Source of the DNA: Zoroaster sp. YZ-2022
Lineage: Eukaryota; Echinodermata; Asteroidea; Forcipulatida; Zoroasteridae
Reading direction: 5' to 3'
DNA length: 64,000 nt
Assembly (NCBI GenBank): GCA_029582265.1
Contig: CM055837.1
Location: forward strand, 4,697,148 to 4,761,147
Of this stretch, positions 1 to 42,200 are shown in pieces (within the stretch, counting starts at the first letter, position 1; every line of letters starts with the position of its first letter). The notes below the pieces were generated by a model. That model was given only the letters and a program-made list of their open reading frames with translations, had not been told where the DNA came from and did not search any database. The position numbers and the translations under genes are program-made.

Positions 1-174
1 CAAAATCCACCAAAAATTTAGTGGTGGATTTTGGCGGATTCAGGATATGTCCAATATCTACACTGGCGGATTCTGATGGATTCAGGACACCAGCATTTTG
101 TGTGTGACAAAATTGGTGGATTTTGGTGGATTCAGGATACTTTCTAGTAAAAATACCCAAGGGGTTAGGGTTAA
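1..174. mobile_element. TTAA-flanked short element, truncated by the window edge
   Basis: Ends in GGGGTTAGGGTTAA, the terminus shared by the TTAACCCTAAC...GTTAGGGTTAA group, and repeats the GGTGGATT-TTGG-GGATTCAGG motif inside. Left end is outside the window. Confidence 0.6.
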
Positions 175-249
175 TATTTTCACAATTTATTTCTCAAATT
201 ATCAAATTTACAATTCTTTCCAAACTATTTGTATTTGTATTTTTTTCAG

Positions 250-30324
<30,075 letters not shown>

Positions 30325-30382
30325 CGTCAACCTCACCTGACCACAAAACCCCAAATGTACAGATTGTGTAAATATATCTCAG

Positions 30383-30388
30383 AATAAA
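30383..30388 (+). promoter_or_regulatory. Poly(A) signal AATAAA for the MAP3K5-like gene
   Basis: AATAAA lies 59 nt after the stop codon, at a normal distance for a short 3' UTR. It is followed by A/G-rich then T-rich sequence. Cleavage site not determined. Confidence 0.55.
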
Positions 30389-30597
30389 GAAAGAACCCTA
30401 AAAGTTGTGAAGGTCTGAGCCGGTAATCCAATTCTCATCATCGTTTTGCGATGAAACTCATGTACACATCCTGAGATGGTGTTTGGGTTAGCGATAACTG
30501 ACCATGTAGGCCATATCCATTTATGGTTTGGATAAGACTCATCATGGTTCCTCTGTGTTTTGACCAGAGTGCTCAAGTCTTCATCAAAAGAAAGCGA

Positions 30598-30822
30598 TTT
30601 AAAGGGACAGTACCGTCATGATAAACAGGGCATGGAATTGGAGTGCTAGTTTTAGATTAACTCAGTGACTGAAAATAATACCCCACGTGATAAGGTCATA
30701 TTACCATTGCTGCTGCATAAATTAACCAGTAATTTACAGTCATTGTGTTCATCTTAAACTATGACATCGATTCCATGCCCTGTTGAAAGTCTGTTCTGAT
30801 CGTGACGATATTGCCCCGTTAA
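30598..30822. mobile_element. 215-bp palindromic TTAA MITE, AGGGACA family
   Basis: Starts TTTAAAGGGACAGTACCG, ends ATTGCCCCGTTAA; intergenic, 274 bp after the MAP3K5-like stop. Confidence 0.8.
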
Positions 30823-30865
30823 AAATGTCAGAATTCATAATTTTATTGGCGCTGAAATTCCCTTT

Positions 30866-31545
30866 AAAGCCCCTAAACACTATTGGTAATCTCGAAATAA
30901 AACAAAATAATCACAGTTTAGCATGAAACTAACTTGGTGTAAAGTTGATGATGGTATCAAATATCTCCTTTTTAACCCTAACCCCCTAGGTATCCTGGCT
31001 AGGAACCTTCTTGAACCTTAACCCCCTATAGGTATTCTGTCTAGGAACCTTCCTGAACCCTAACCCCCTAGGTATTCTGGCTAGGAACCTTCCAGAATCC
31101 TCCAAAATCCATCAGTGCACTTTTTAAAACGTGCCCTTATCTTCAAAATGCACCATGCATTTTTGTTGATCTTTCATATTCTAGGCCTGTACATCTTGCC
31201 AGATAGTAATTTTGTCCCAGTTTCCAACAGCACTGAATTTTTCCAAAAAAGTGACACTTGGAGGATTTTGATGGATTTGGGGTGGTTAGGGTTAATCTTT
31301 CTGTCTGAGTTGCTATCTATTTATTAGATAAACCAATTTCCAAATTGATTTTTTTGTCCTGCAGGGACAAAAATTCATTGTTAAAATTTAAAAATTAAAA
31401 CAATTATTTTCTTGACAACGACACAATGTAATATGCTGAAACTTTCACATATTGGTTGTTTAATGTATATTTTGATTCAAAGAAAGTAAGGATACTTTTA
31501 GAGAACAGTTGTGTCAACATTACCAATAGTGTATAATGGATTTAA
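30866..31545. mobile_element. Composite: CACTATTGGTAAT element split by a TTAA MITE
   Basis: CCCCTAAACACTATTGGTAAT at left and CAACATTACCAATAGTGT at right are mirrored ends. A subfamily 4 TTAA MITE (30972-31295) sits inside. A second, LINE-interrupted copy of the host is at 15411-16130. Confidence 0.65.
30972..31295. mobile_element. TTAA-flanked MITE, subfamily 4, copy 2
   Basis: TTAACCCTAACCCCCTAGG, a near-triplicated first segment, and GGTTAGGGTTAA at the end. Confidence 0.85.
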
Positions 31546-31801
31546 TGGACATCAAATACACGTTACTCAAAACTGCATGTTGCGACATCAGAATCTGTTA
31601 AGATCTGGTCACAATTTATAAAAATTAATCATATTCAGTCTTGGCATTGTGGTGAAATATGATTAATGCTTGACCCTTGTACAGTTATTATAGACTTGAG
31701 TTACGTTGCAGTCATCTTTGTCTGATTCCCTGTATGCAACTAAGGTTATAACACTGATTCTCAATTCATAAAAGGGTACCAGACTGTTCTTCCAGCCTCA
31801 G

Positions 31802-32016
31802 TAAACCCTTTCACGGTAATATGCGCCATGTTTTTGACGGGGCAAAATTGTTTATTTCGAACATTCGTTGCCGTCTGCGACCCAGCGCTCGAACTTCACG
31901 CACGCGTCTGGAATGTACGTGAAGTTCGAGCGCTAGGTTGCAGATGGCAACGAGTGTTCGAAATAAACAATTTTGCCCCGTCAAAAACATGGTGCATGTT
32001 ACCGTGAAAGGGTTTA
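31802..32016. mobile_element. 215-bp near-perfect palindrome, TAAACCCTTTCACGGTAA ends, copy 1
   Basis: Arms of about 100 bp include TTTTTGACGGGGCAAAATTG and GCGCTCGAACTTCACG and their mirrors. Second copy 60179-60392. Confidence 0.88.
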
Positions 32017-33710
32017 TTTGGATTTGTGGATTTGAATGGAAGAAAAACAAGATGGCTACTTGGTGAGAAAGGTCTATCTCGCCTTTATATTGGTCCCTGC
32101 AAGTGTATAATATGCATGGTTGGTTTTTGTGACGTATATGAACATATTAAGAAATCTTATAAAGATATCGGATTGTTTTACTGTGTACATAAGATGCAAA
32201 CTAACTTTATTTGTAAGTTAAGAGTGTTAGTTTGGAAAGTATGGCATTAACAATATTGCTTGGTTGGCAGTAAGGTTGATACCTAAGGCATAAATGCTAG
32301 CTAACTTTGGTGCCTCATAACATTTTATTTATTTCACAAACACATCAATTAATGTGTGAACATATTTCCTCACTATCACTGACTAATAAAAGATTATGCA
32401 ATATTACTTTTTATATTAACCCGTTTTTTCTAAACTGATATCAAATCTATCGTCTTCCCTTTTTCCGTTCCGTGCGAAAATGTACCAAGTCCATGAAGGG
32501 CACTTCACTGCACCATTTTATGAAAATATGTGTGTGCAAAGCCCCCATAGTCTGTGTACACTAGAATTCTTTATATCCAGCGAAAGCTCTTCCCTGGTAA
32601 TCCGATAACGCTTGAATGTAAATGGAGACAATAACGCATGCTAACCAGGGATATACTGTGCCAACAAGTAGCTGATTGTGGGAAGGGCGCCCTCAGTATA
32701 AATGTAGATCATGCACAGAGCAGATTACAACTGCTATAGCATGAAGATCTGATATCACGCTTTGAGCTAGAGGTGCGTGAATTATGCCAGATCCTGGCCA
32801 TGCAGCCGCCATATTTTTCCCGATACTTAACTTTGACCTTGGTACTGGTTGGTAGCGACCGCGCACAAGCCTCAAAGCGTGACGTCGGATCTTTAGCACA
32901 ACGCGTTAACATATCCAATGAAATCCTTTTAAGTCGTACACCTGGAGCCTGTATATATCCTTGATAGGATATAGACAGGGGACAAGTCTACAACTGCTAG
33001 TGCTTTTAGCCCAAAGTGTAGGGGGGGGGGGGGGCGGCACCTCAACAGAATTTGTTACCCACTTTTTTCCAAACATAAGTATACACTTTTTCTTATTACT
33101 TTCAGTTGCTTAAAATTATTTGCTCAGCAAAATTGATCACTTATCACTTTGGGCTGATGGTCATGATCAAATTTTGCAGTATTTTTAAGGTTTTCCGATT
33201 GAATCATTTTACAATTTTATTCATAATAAATACTTCATTTGTTGTTCCTTTAAAATTTTTAATTGCCCGTATTGTATAATTGTTATTTTCTTCCATTGTG
33301 TACTATTACAAGAACTCGGTGCGTATAATGTACAGTGGCCCGTTCAGAGACAGGGTCATGTTTAATTTTTAAACTGGTCTTTAAACTTTAAATCCTGTTC
33401 AGCAAATTTACTTCAATTTGATTGTAAAGATATTCCCAAAATTATGCATTTATACAATCTTTAATTTCATCATTGATTTTTTGTGCAATTATATCTTGTC
33501 GTTTGTCGAATTTCTATAATTGACGAAGGTCTGTCTCAGGGATGAGCAAAGAAGTTGGTGTAAATTTGTAACCAACTCCACAAATTACTGCCATGTTCGG
33601 AAATTAACTTCAGCCTTTACGCTGGAAGTACATCCACCCTTGGGTCATTACCCACTTAAAACCTTACAGAATAAATATTTAAAAGATCACTTGGTTTGAA
33701 GTTTGTATAG
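32017..33710. other. Intergenic stretch without recognised genes
   Basis: AT-rich with a slightly more GC-rich patch at 32640-32960 (CTCAGTATAAATG near 32693). No reading frame with recognisable protein similarity; a G-run at 33020-33034. Confidence 0.5.
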
Positions 33711-33963
33711 GTGTCAGTTGTCATATACAGTGTATAATGTTGCATGTGTGGTCAGTATTGTTCTAGAGACGACTGGTAATGAGTCTATGAGTGGTTTTGA
33801 TGTCTGAATAAAATCCCACTTCTGACACTGTAATTATTACGAGTTTGCACAGTGATGCATGTGTGGCACTAGTTTGTTTCACAACTACTCATAGACTCAT
33901 TACTAGTCGTTCACTAGAACAATACTGATCATACATGCAACATTATACACTGTATTTGACACC
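33711..33963. mobile_element. Foldback element, GGTGTCA ends
   Basis: CATATACAGTGTATAATGTTG and its mirror AACATTATACACTGTAT, plus AATGAGTCTATGAGTG and CACTCATAGACTCATT type arms; about 95-bp arms around a 60-bp loop. Confidence 0.8.
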
Positions 33964-36055
33964 ACTCATCTTGAGAAATTCCATATGAAGGAAAGTGGGA
34001 AAATATAATAAAAATCAATAATTTGTTTAAAAACATTTTTATGACTTTTGTAAATATGACAACAGTTGAGAAACTTTTCCTGTGATAGATAAGTTTCCAA
34101 GTTGTCTCAAACATAATCCACCCAATGGGTACTCTTTCGCCTTTCACTGATGTACTTAAGTGTTTAACTGTTTCTAGATTCCAAGCCTTTTAAAAAGGCT
34201 TGCGCGTGCGTCGTGTTTTGACAACGAGCATTTTAAAAGGCTTGAACCTGACAACAGGTCTTGTTTTAACTTGTTTTGACTACATAGTGCACAATTGGCC
34301 AATACGAATCATAAACTTTATTTTGATACCTTACTCACTTCAATAGTCCAAAGCTAAACAAATTAATAATTTCCACACTTGACCTTTCTTGTTTACAGAG
34401 AAATAGTTAAAGGGAAGGTACAACATTGGTATATGGTTAACATACGTTCATTTCAACCTTTATTTCCAGATATCATAAAACTAACGTGAAATTGTCATGT
34501 TTTTAAGAAAACAGTGATAACTGTTACATGTTTTGGGGTTTTTAGGTTTTACAAAAAATTGCCGGAAGGCACCTTTTTAAATATTTTACATAACAATTCC
34601 TGTTTTCTCTAAGATGAAAGCACTTAAACAAAAACCAAAAAAATTCTCGGGATGCATTTACCAACTTAACACCAAGTCAGTAGTTGGATAATAAATGGTT
34701 AATTTGATAATCTGGTAATTGCCAAGATTGTACCAGTCCTTTCCTTGAATCAATTTTGTGACTTATGAATCAATTAAAAGGTTCAATATGTTTGTTTAAT
34801 AATGTGCTTGATTTTTTTTTGCAATTACTTTTGAAGCTGACTGGTATGCCGTTTGATTTTAAATCAATGCAGTGTATGCATTATTCTTTTAAAAACAAAA
34901 TAGCCAATAATTTACATCGATCATGTTCATAAATGCAAAAGTATTCGTTTTTAAACATATGAATAACAAACTTTAATTTTAATATATAATATGCACATAA
35001 GATTTCACTGATGATGACTGTTAATTTATGACTTGATTAAAAATATCAAACTATTTGCAGTGTCGAGAATTATTTCTTTTTTGATTATTTTTCTTATTAA
35101 TATTTACCAATCAAGTATTATTGTGAATATTGGCTGAAATTAATTCCTCGGCACCTGATCCCCACCGACATCCCCACCCACCGACATCCCCACCCCCACA
35201 CACCTACAAACACGGCTTGTTTATGGTGTAAACCGAGAACCGCCTATTGTATCCTTTGTTTTTGGAGTTTTTTAGGCACTTGATTTCACGTTTTACAACC
35301 AAGGACATTTTGCGGCAAACAATAACCGTCAACCGAGGACCCATTGTTCCATTGTGTTCCTCAGTTTACATCATAAACAAACACATATGCACAACCCCAG
35401 CGAAAAGCTTGTGGCCTATAATGCCATATATCGACATCAAGCAGGTAATTGTTTTTGTCAGTTAATGAATGATTAAAAAGGGAATACCGAATAGAGATGT
35501 GGACCTATATGGCGTCATGATGACCCCCTTTTCCTCAGACAAAACATGGAGGTAGAATCATAGAGCCCATGGACACCTGCACCCCAAGCCCCTAGGGACC
35601 TAGTCCGTTACCCCCCTGCTTCTATCCAGTTTTCTAAATTCCCACATTCCGTTAACAAATGGGTAAGGATTTTAAAAATATTTTTATTTTATTTCTTTTT
35701 TCTAAATCACTAAGCGCGCCCACAGCACACACCAGCGTACAGGCTCGTGCAGAGACTTATGCATACGTACGCGGTACGACAGAACTCTGATAAAGTTGAA
35801 GAGCGCCACCAATTGACGAGGTGTGATTATTTGATAGATAGGTGATATCAGAATTCCAATTTATTTATTTAACATTTATTATATTATCTTAAGATTTACT
35901 GGAGTAATTTTATGATAAAATAAATGTCCCCTTTTATTTTTAATTATTATATTTTACATTAATTTTTAAAATAAACTCGCAGAAAAAAGCGACATTATTC
36001 TAAATAAATATGCTGTTTATTCTTTTTACCTACTATTAAAATGAAATGACCCGTA
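33964..36055. other. Intergenic stretch upstream of MLYCD
   Basis: AT-rich, no gene recognised. Contains a CCCACCGACATCC short duplication at 35158-35200 and a GC-richer patch with GCGCGCCCACAGC near 35710. The MLYCD promoter should lie within the last few hundred bases. Confidence 0.45.
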
Positions 36056-36202
36056 ATGCCAGCTGATTTTTTTTGTTCTCATGTACAAAATCGCGAAGCC
36101 GGCCGTACACACAGGCCGCTTTTAACATCTGTCAACGTGTTCGTCCTTGCTCTGCTCTATGCCGTGTTCCGTGTGTTCACTAATTTGTGGAAAACGGGTC
36201 AA

Positions 36203-39200
36203 ATGTTTCGTAGGTTTCTCCTTCTGACGACGAAGGTAAACATTTATATGACTTGTGTCTAACGACTTGTTTATTTTGTACTAAACAACCCGCAAATTGG
36301 GGTGGAATTGGGGAGGGGATGGGATTCATTGGCAAGGTGGTCGGTGGGGGTGGGTATACGGTGGGGTTGTGGGTGCAGGGATGGGAGTTGGGATGGGGGT
36401 TGGGGTTGATGTGGGCATAGGGCCGTTCAACCGCCCATCTCCCTTCATTAGCTATGGTATAGGCTGGCAACACTACCACTAGTACCAGTGGATGGAGGTG
36501 AAAAAAATTAAAATTCAGCCCCCGTTTCGTCTGTCATTAACCCTAACCCCCTAGGAGGTATTCTGGCTAGGAACCTTCCTGAATCCTCCAAAATCCATCA
36601 GTGCACTTTTGGAAACATGCCCTTATCTTCAAAATGCACCATGCATTTTTGTTGATCTTTCATTTTCAGCACTTATGGCCTGTACTTCTTGCCAGGTAGT
36701 AATTTTGCCCCATTTGAAGAGGTGAAAGTACCAGTTTCCAACAGTGCTGAATTTTTCCAAAAAAGTGCCCCTTGGAGGATTTTGATGGATTTGGGATGGT
36801 AAGGGTTATCATCAGTGTCAATCATGGCTCATCATGGCTCTCAAGTCTCAAACACATTTTTTTGACTTTTTGTTTTTGAGCGTCTTGAAATTTGGACTAG
36901 ACAAAGTACTAGCAATATGCTGCATTCTTTTCTCAGGACAAGTGGCAGGGTATTACTAAAAGTAGCAAGTTGTGAATGAAACATCTCCATAATTTTCTTA
37001 TTTTCCTAACACAGTACAGTACATCTGTACACTGTCACACATGCCTAGCCAGGAGGGAGCCGCTGATAGTTCACCACAGAGAAAATCTTCTGAGAAAGAC
37101 ATCTTTGTCGACATCCTGTCTCATAATGACTTCTCACCACACAGAGCAACATGATGCAGTCCGTAATCTGTTACCTGACCTTTTGACCTCCAAGGAGAAT
37201 GGTAAAGGGAGACCATTCATGATGTCAGAGGTACAAAGTGCAATGTGATTCCGCTTTTTAATAATGTGTTGAAAAAAAACGAAGGCAGTCAACATTAAAC
37301 TTACCTGCTCAAATTTATTTTCACAGGAAAGAATTTCTTTGGAAAGAATGTAAAATACAACCGCCACTTTTCTATCCAAATATGACAAATATCACAGATT
37401 TTCCTTTAAAAGATGATAGAGGACACACTTAAGCAGAGGAAAGTGTAGTCAAGTGAGGATTAGAAACGATATTTTGGGAGATTTGGAGCAATAAATGTAT
37501 GCACATTCAGTGAGATGTTGTCCATTTTGTCTGCTAAAAATATCCTTAGATATTGTGCACAAGTGGCGGTTGTATTTGACATTCTTTCTATAATTTCTTT
37601 TGCTATAGGTTTGTCTAGCAAATCTTGAATTTTAATTAGTATATTGTGAATTTTGTGGGGCATTGTTTTAAAATGAGCTGAAGTGATGAATTGCAAACAA
37701 TTTAAATAAAAGATTGAAACTGACTTGGATTTGATATATTCTGTAAATTAAAAATCAACCTACCCAGCCACTAGACTCTTCAACCACATAACTATCAAGA
37801 TCTTTGAGTGGCCAACAAATTTTAAACAATTTTCTTTTTGTTTTATTTTAGGCTGACATCAAACAGGTTTGCTCTCACTACAGTCAGCTCACTGATGCTG
37901 CCAAAGTTGAATTCCTGTCAGCGTTATCAGAGCTGTGTGGGGCTGACCACGAGGGCGCTATCAGAGCAGCCAGGAAAATGGAAACAATTAAGGTATTTGA
38001 AATGATCTTAATTTGTTATGAATGATTCAAACGTTTGTGCAAATTATTCTTTGTGGACATGCATTTTTCCAGCAGGCACTAATGCAATTGGTGCTGTTGC
38101 CAGCAAAGGGTTCCCCGATTGGGGTATATTGGTATCCTCATTGGGAGAATAGAGTTTCAATCGGGATAATAGTATCCCCCAATTGGGGTAGTATAACAGA
38201 AGTCATTGTCCCAAAAGGTTTCCCAATGGGGGCCTATTGGTATCCTCATTGGGAGAATAGGGTTTCAATCAGGATAATAGTATCTCCCAATTGGGGTAGT
38301 ATAACAGAAGTCATTGTCTCAAAGGGTTTCCCGATGGGGGGCCTATTGGTATCCTCATTGGGAGAATAGGGTTTCAATCAGGATAATAGTATCTCCCAAT
38401 TGGGGTAGTATAACAGAAGTCATTGTCCCAAAGGGTTTCCCGATGGGGGGCCTATTGGTATCCTCATTGGGAGAATAGGGTTTCAATCAGGATAATAGTA
38501 TCTCCCAATTGGGGTAGTATAACAGAAGTCATTGTCCAAAGGGTTTCCGATGGGGGCCTATTGGTATCCTCATTAGGAGAATAGGGTTTCAATCAGGATA
38601 ATAGTATCTCCCAATTGGGGTAGTATAACAGAAGTCATTGTCCCAAAGGGTTTCCCGATGGGGGCCTATTGGTATCCTCATTGGGAGAATAGGGTTTCAA
38701 TCAGGATAATAGTATCTCCCAATTGGGGTAGTATAACAGAAGTCATTGTCCCAAAGGGTTTCCCGATGGGGCCTATTGGTATCCTCATTGGGAGAATAGG
38801 GTTTCAATCAGGATAATAGTATCTCCCAATTGGGGTAGTATAACAGAAGTCATTGTCCCAAAGGGTTTCCCGATGGGGGCCTATTGGTATCCTCATTGGG
38901 AGAATAGGGTTTCAATCAGGATAATAGTATCTCCCAATTGGGGTAGTATAACAGAAGTCATTGTCCCAAAGGGTTTCGATGGGGCCTATTGGTATCCACA
39001 TTGTGAGAATAGGTTTCCAATCAGGATAATAGTATCTCCCAATTGGGGTAGTATAACAGAAGTCATTGTCCCAAAGGGTTTCCGATGGGGCCTATTGGTA
39101 TCCTCATTGGGAGAATAGGGTTTCAATCAGGATAATAGTATCTCCCAATTGGGGTAGTATAACAGAAGTCATTGTCCCAAAGGGTTTCCCGATGGGGGCC

Positions 39201-42200
39201 TATTGGTATCCTCATTGGGAGAATAGGGTTTCAATCAGGATAATAGTATCTCCCAATTGGGGTAGTATAACAGAAGTCATTGTCCCAAAGGGTTTCCCGA
39301 TGGGGGCCTATTGGTATCCTCATTGGGAGAATAGGGTTTCAATCAGGATAATAGTATCTCCCAATTGGGGTAGTATAACAGAAGTCATTGTCCCAAAGGG
39401 TTTCCCGATGGGGGCCTATTGGTATCCTCATTGGGAGAATAGGGTTTCATTTGGGATAAAGTATATCCCAATAGGGATAGTATAATTAATATCCTTAATG
39501 ATTTTTCAGGAGAATGGAGGCGAGGCAGCTATGCTACAGTATGAGCAGCGATTATTGCACAGTCTAACCCCGGGCTATCGGTTACTATTCACTCACATTG
39601 GACGGATGGTAGATGGAGTGAAATTCCTTGTAGATATGAGAGCAGATATACTTGTGAGTTCATTCAGATTTTAGTTTATGATAATTAGTGAATGCCCCAC
39701 ATGGTAACGCCAATCTGATTGGTTGCACAGTGATCACATGGGCCAGGGTTATTCTACCAATCAACAGGACACTCTTGATGAAGAGTTGAGCAAATCAGAA
39801 TGTAGTATTTCGTTTAATTTGTTGTTATATTTGCACATTAGCAAGGGATTCATATGATGTGTTCCAGTAAAATGGTTTTAACGATTTCTTTTTGGCTTGT
39901 TTTCAACAAAAAACACTGAATAATTATTTTACACTGAAAATAAAAACAGAGTTATTTATTATTGGGAATAAAACTTGGTCTTTGCTTCTGCATTAAAAAC
40001 TGAACCATAACTAATCTACATTGTGTTAATGCAAACCAGGGTCTAGTTTTGGGTGTGAGGTAGGTCATGGCGACGAGGTTGGATCGCTCAGAAATAACAT
40101 TCCACACTGTCATTCCTCAAACAGACACTCTTGCAACAGCAAAACCTTTTTAGTGATCACCACATGAGGGCGCTAAACACCACCCTGAAGGACATGCTGG
40201 CTCACTGGTTCTCGGCTGGTTTCCTTCAGCTGCAGACTATCACGTGGCAGTCATCTTGTGCGATGCTTCAAAAGGTATATTCTCTTATCAAATCCACAGA
40301 CGCTAATAATAATAATAATAATAATAATAATGTGGACTTATATAGTGCACGTATCCACCAAACTGGTGCTCAAGGCGCATTATATTATTACCCCTGCTCA
40401 TCAGGCTCATAAATGATTCCTGAAACCATCTCAGCTCCCTGGGGAGTATACAGCTCAATTGCTGCCATTACAGCGCATGGGCTAATCAAACACAACAACC
40501 AACTCTGCCCTCACAGGTACCCATTTACCCCTGGGTGGAGAGAAGCAATTATGGTAAAGTGTCTTGCTCAAGGACACAAGCACCATGGTCATGGTTGGGA
40601 TTCGAACCCACATTCTGACGACACAGCCATCAGAACACAAATCCGATGCAGAAAACCGCTCGACCATGGCACTCCATGGACGTAAAGCAACCATTCAAAT
40701 TAAAGGGACAATATCATCACGATCAAGAGGGCATGGAATTGGAGTGATAGTTTTAGATTAACCCTAGGCCCATTTGCGTACACATAACCTGTATCCTCCA
40801 AAATCCTTCAGTAGTAAAGCAAGCACATGACATGTATGCACACATGTGTTTCTAATCTGTGATACATGTACATGGCCAGGGACCCTCCCTGCATGCATGG
40901 AGCAATAAACGGTGTCCACTGACCCAAGCACTGACCTTGCAATCACTACAACAAACATGGATGTACATGTACCATGGAAAGGCAATTATGCTTAATAACC
41001 TCAATCCTCCAAAATCCTTCACTTTGGCAAAGAGCATGTAGCATGTAACCTCAATCCTTCAAAATCCTTCACTTTAGCAAAGAGGATTTTGGGAAGGTTA
41101 GGGTGACTGATATTAATACCCCACATAATAAGGTCATATTACCGTTGCTGCTGCATAAATAGCTAGTAAATTTCAGTCACTGTGTTAGTCTTAAATTAGG
41201 ACACCGATTCCATGCCCTGTTGAAAGTCTGCTCTGATCGTGATGATACTGTCCCTTTAACCAAATATCAAGGCATTTTGTTAACCAATATTTTGTTACAG
41301 GTTAGTGAGTACGAAGCAGTGCATCCAGTACGAAGCTGGGCAGACCTCAAACGTAGAGTGGGCTTATATCGTCGTTGCTTTGTCTACACTCATAGCAGCA
41401 TGCCACAGGAACCTGTAGTGGTATTACACACAGCTCTGATGGACCATATACCTTCAAGTATTCAGGTATGTGCTCAACCCTCCTACTATAGCTGCACTTT
41501 AGTGGCATGTAGCTATAGAGGCAAGTGCCTGTTTTGACTGTTGACCCAAATGTGCACACAGGGGCATTTTTGACTGGTTTTTACTGTCATTTTGACCACC
41601 ATGTACTTACTACACGTAAGGTTTGACAGTGTTTGACTTTTAAGTGCACTAGATATACCTTGGCAAGTATATCAACATTTAGACTGATTTTGACCCTTGT
41701 AGTAGTAGGAGGGTTAATGTACTTACTACACGTAAGGTTTGACAGTGTTTGACTTTTAAGTGCACTAGATATACCTTGGCAAGTATATCAACATTTTGAC
41801 TGATTTTGACCCTTGTAGTAGTAGGAGGGTTAATGTACTTCCTACATGTAAGGTTTGACAGTGTTTGACTTTTAAGTGCACTAGATATACCTTGGCAAGT
41901 ATATCAACATTTTGACTGATTTTGACCCTTGTAGTAGGGGACCGTACTCAAGTTCCCTCAGCCTTATGTTCCCTCAGCCCTATGTTCCCTCAGCCCTAAA
42001 TAGACCCTATGTTCCCTCAGCCCTATTTTCCCTCATCCAGTCTTAACACTCCATGAGGGAACATAGGGCTGAGGGAACATAGGGTTGAGGGAACATAGGG
42101 CCTAATTTGGATTTTAAAAAAATGTTAGGCATTGAGGGAACATAGGGCTGAGGGAACATAGGGCTGAGGGAACATAGGCATGACCCCTGTAGTAGTAGGA

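Noticed and set aside
36180..36479. Pro-rich - strand open frame of 99 codons
   Set aside because: Antisense of the G/T-rich low-complexity tract in MLYCD intron 1.
38022..39485. Long repetitive open frames (36-residue repeats) suggesting a secreted repeat protein
   Set aside because: The frames are by-products of a 108-bp minisatellite lying inside MLYCD intron 3; units shift frame and there are no splice or start signals of their own.
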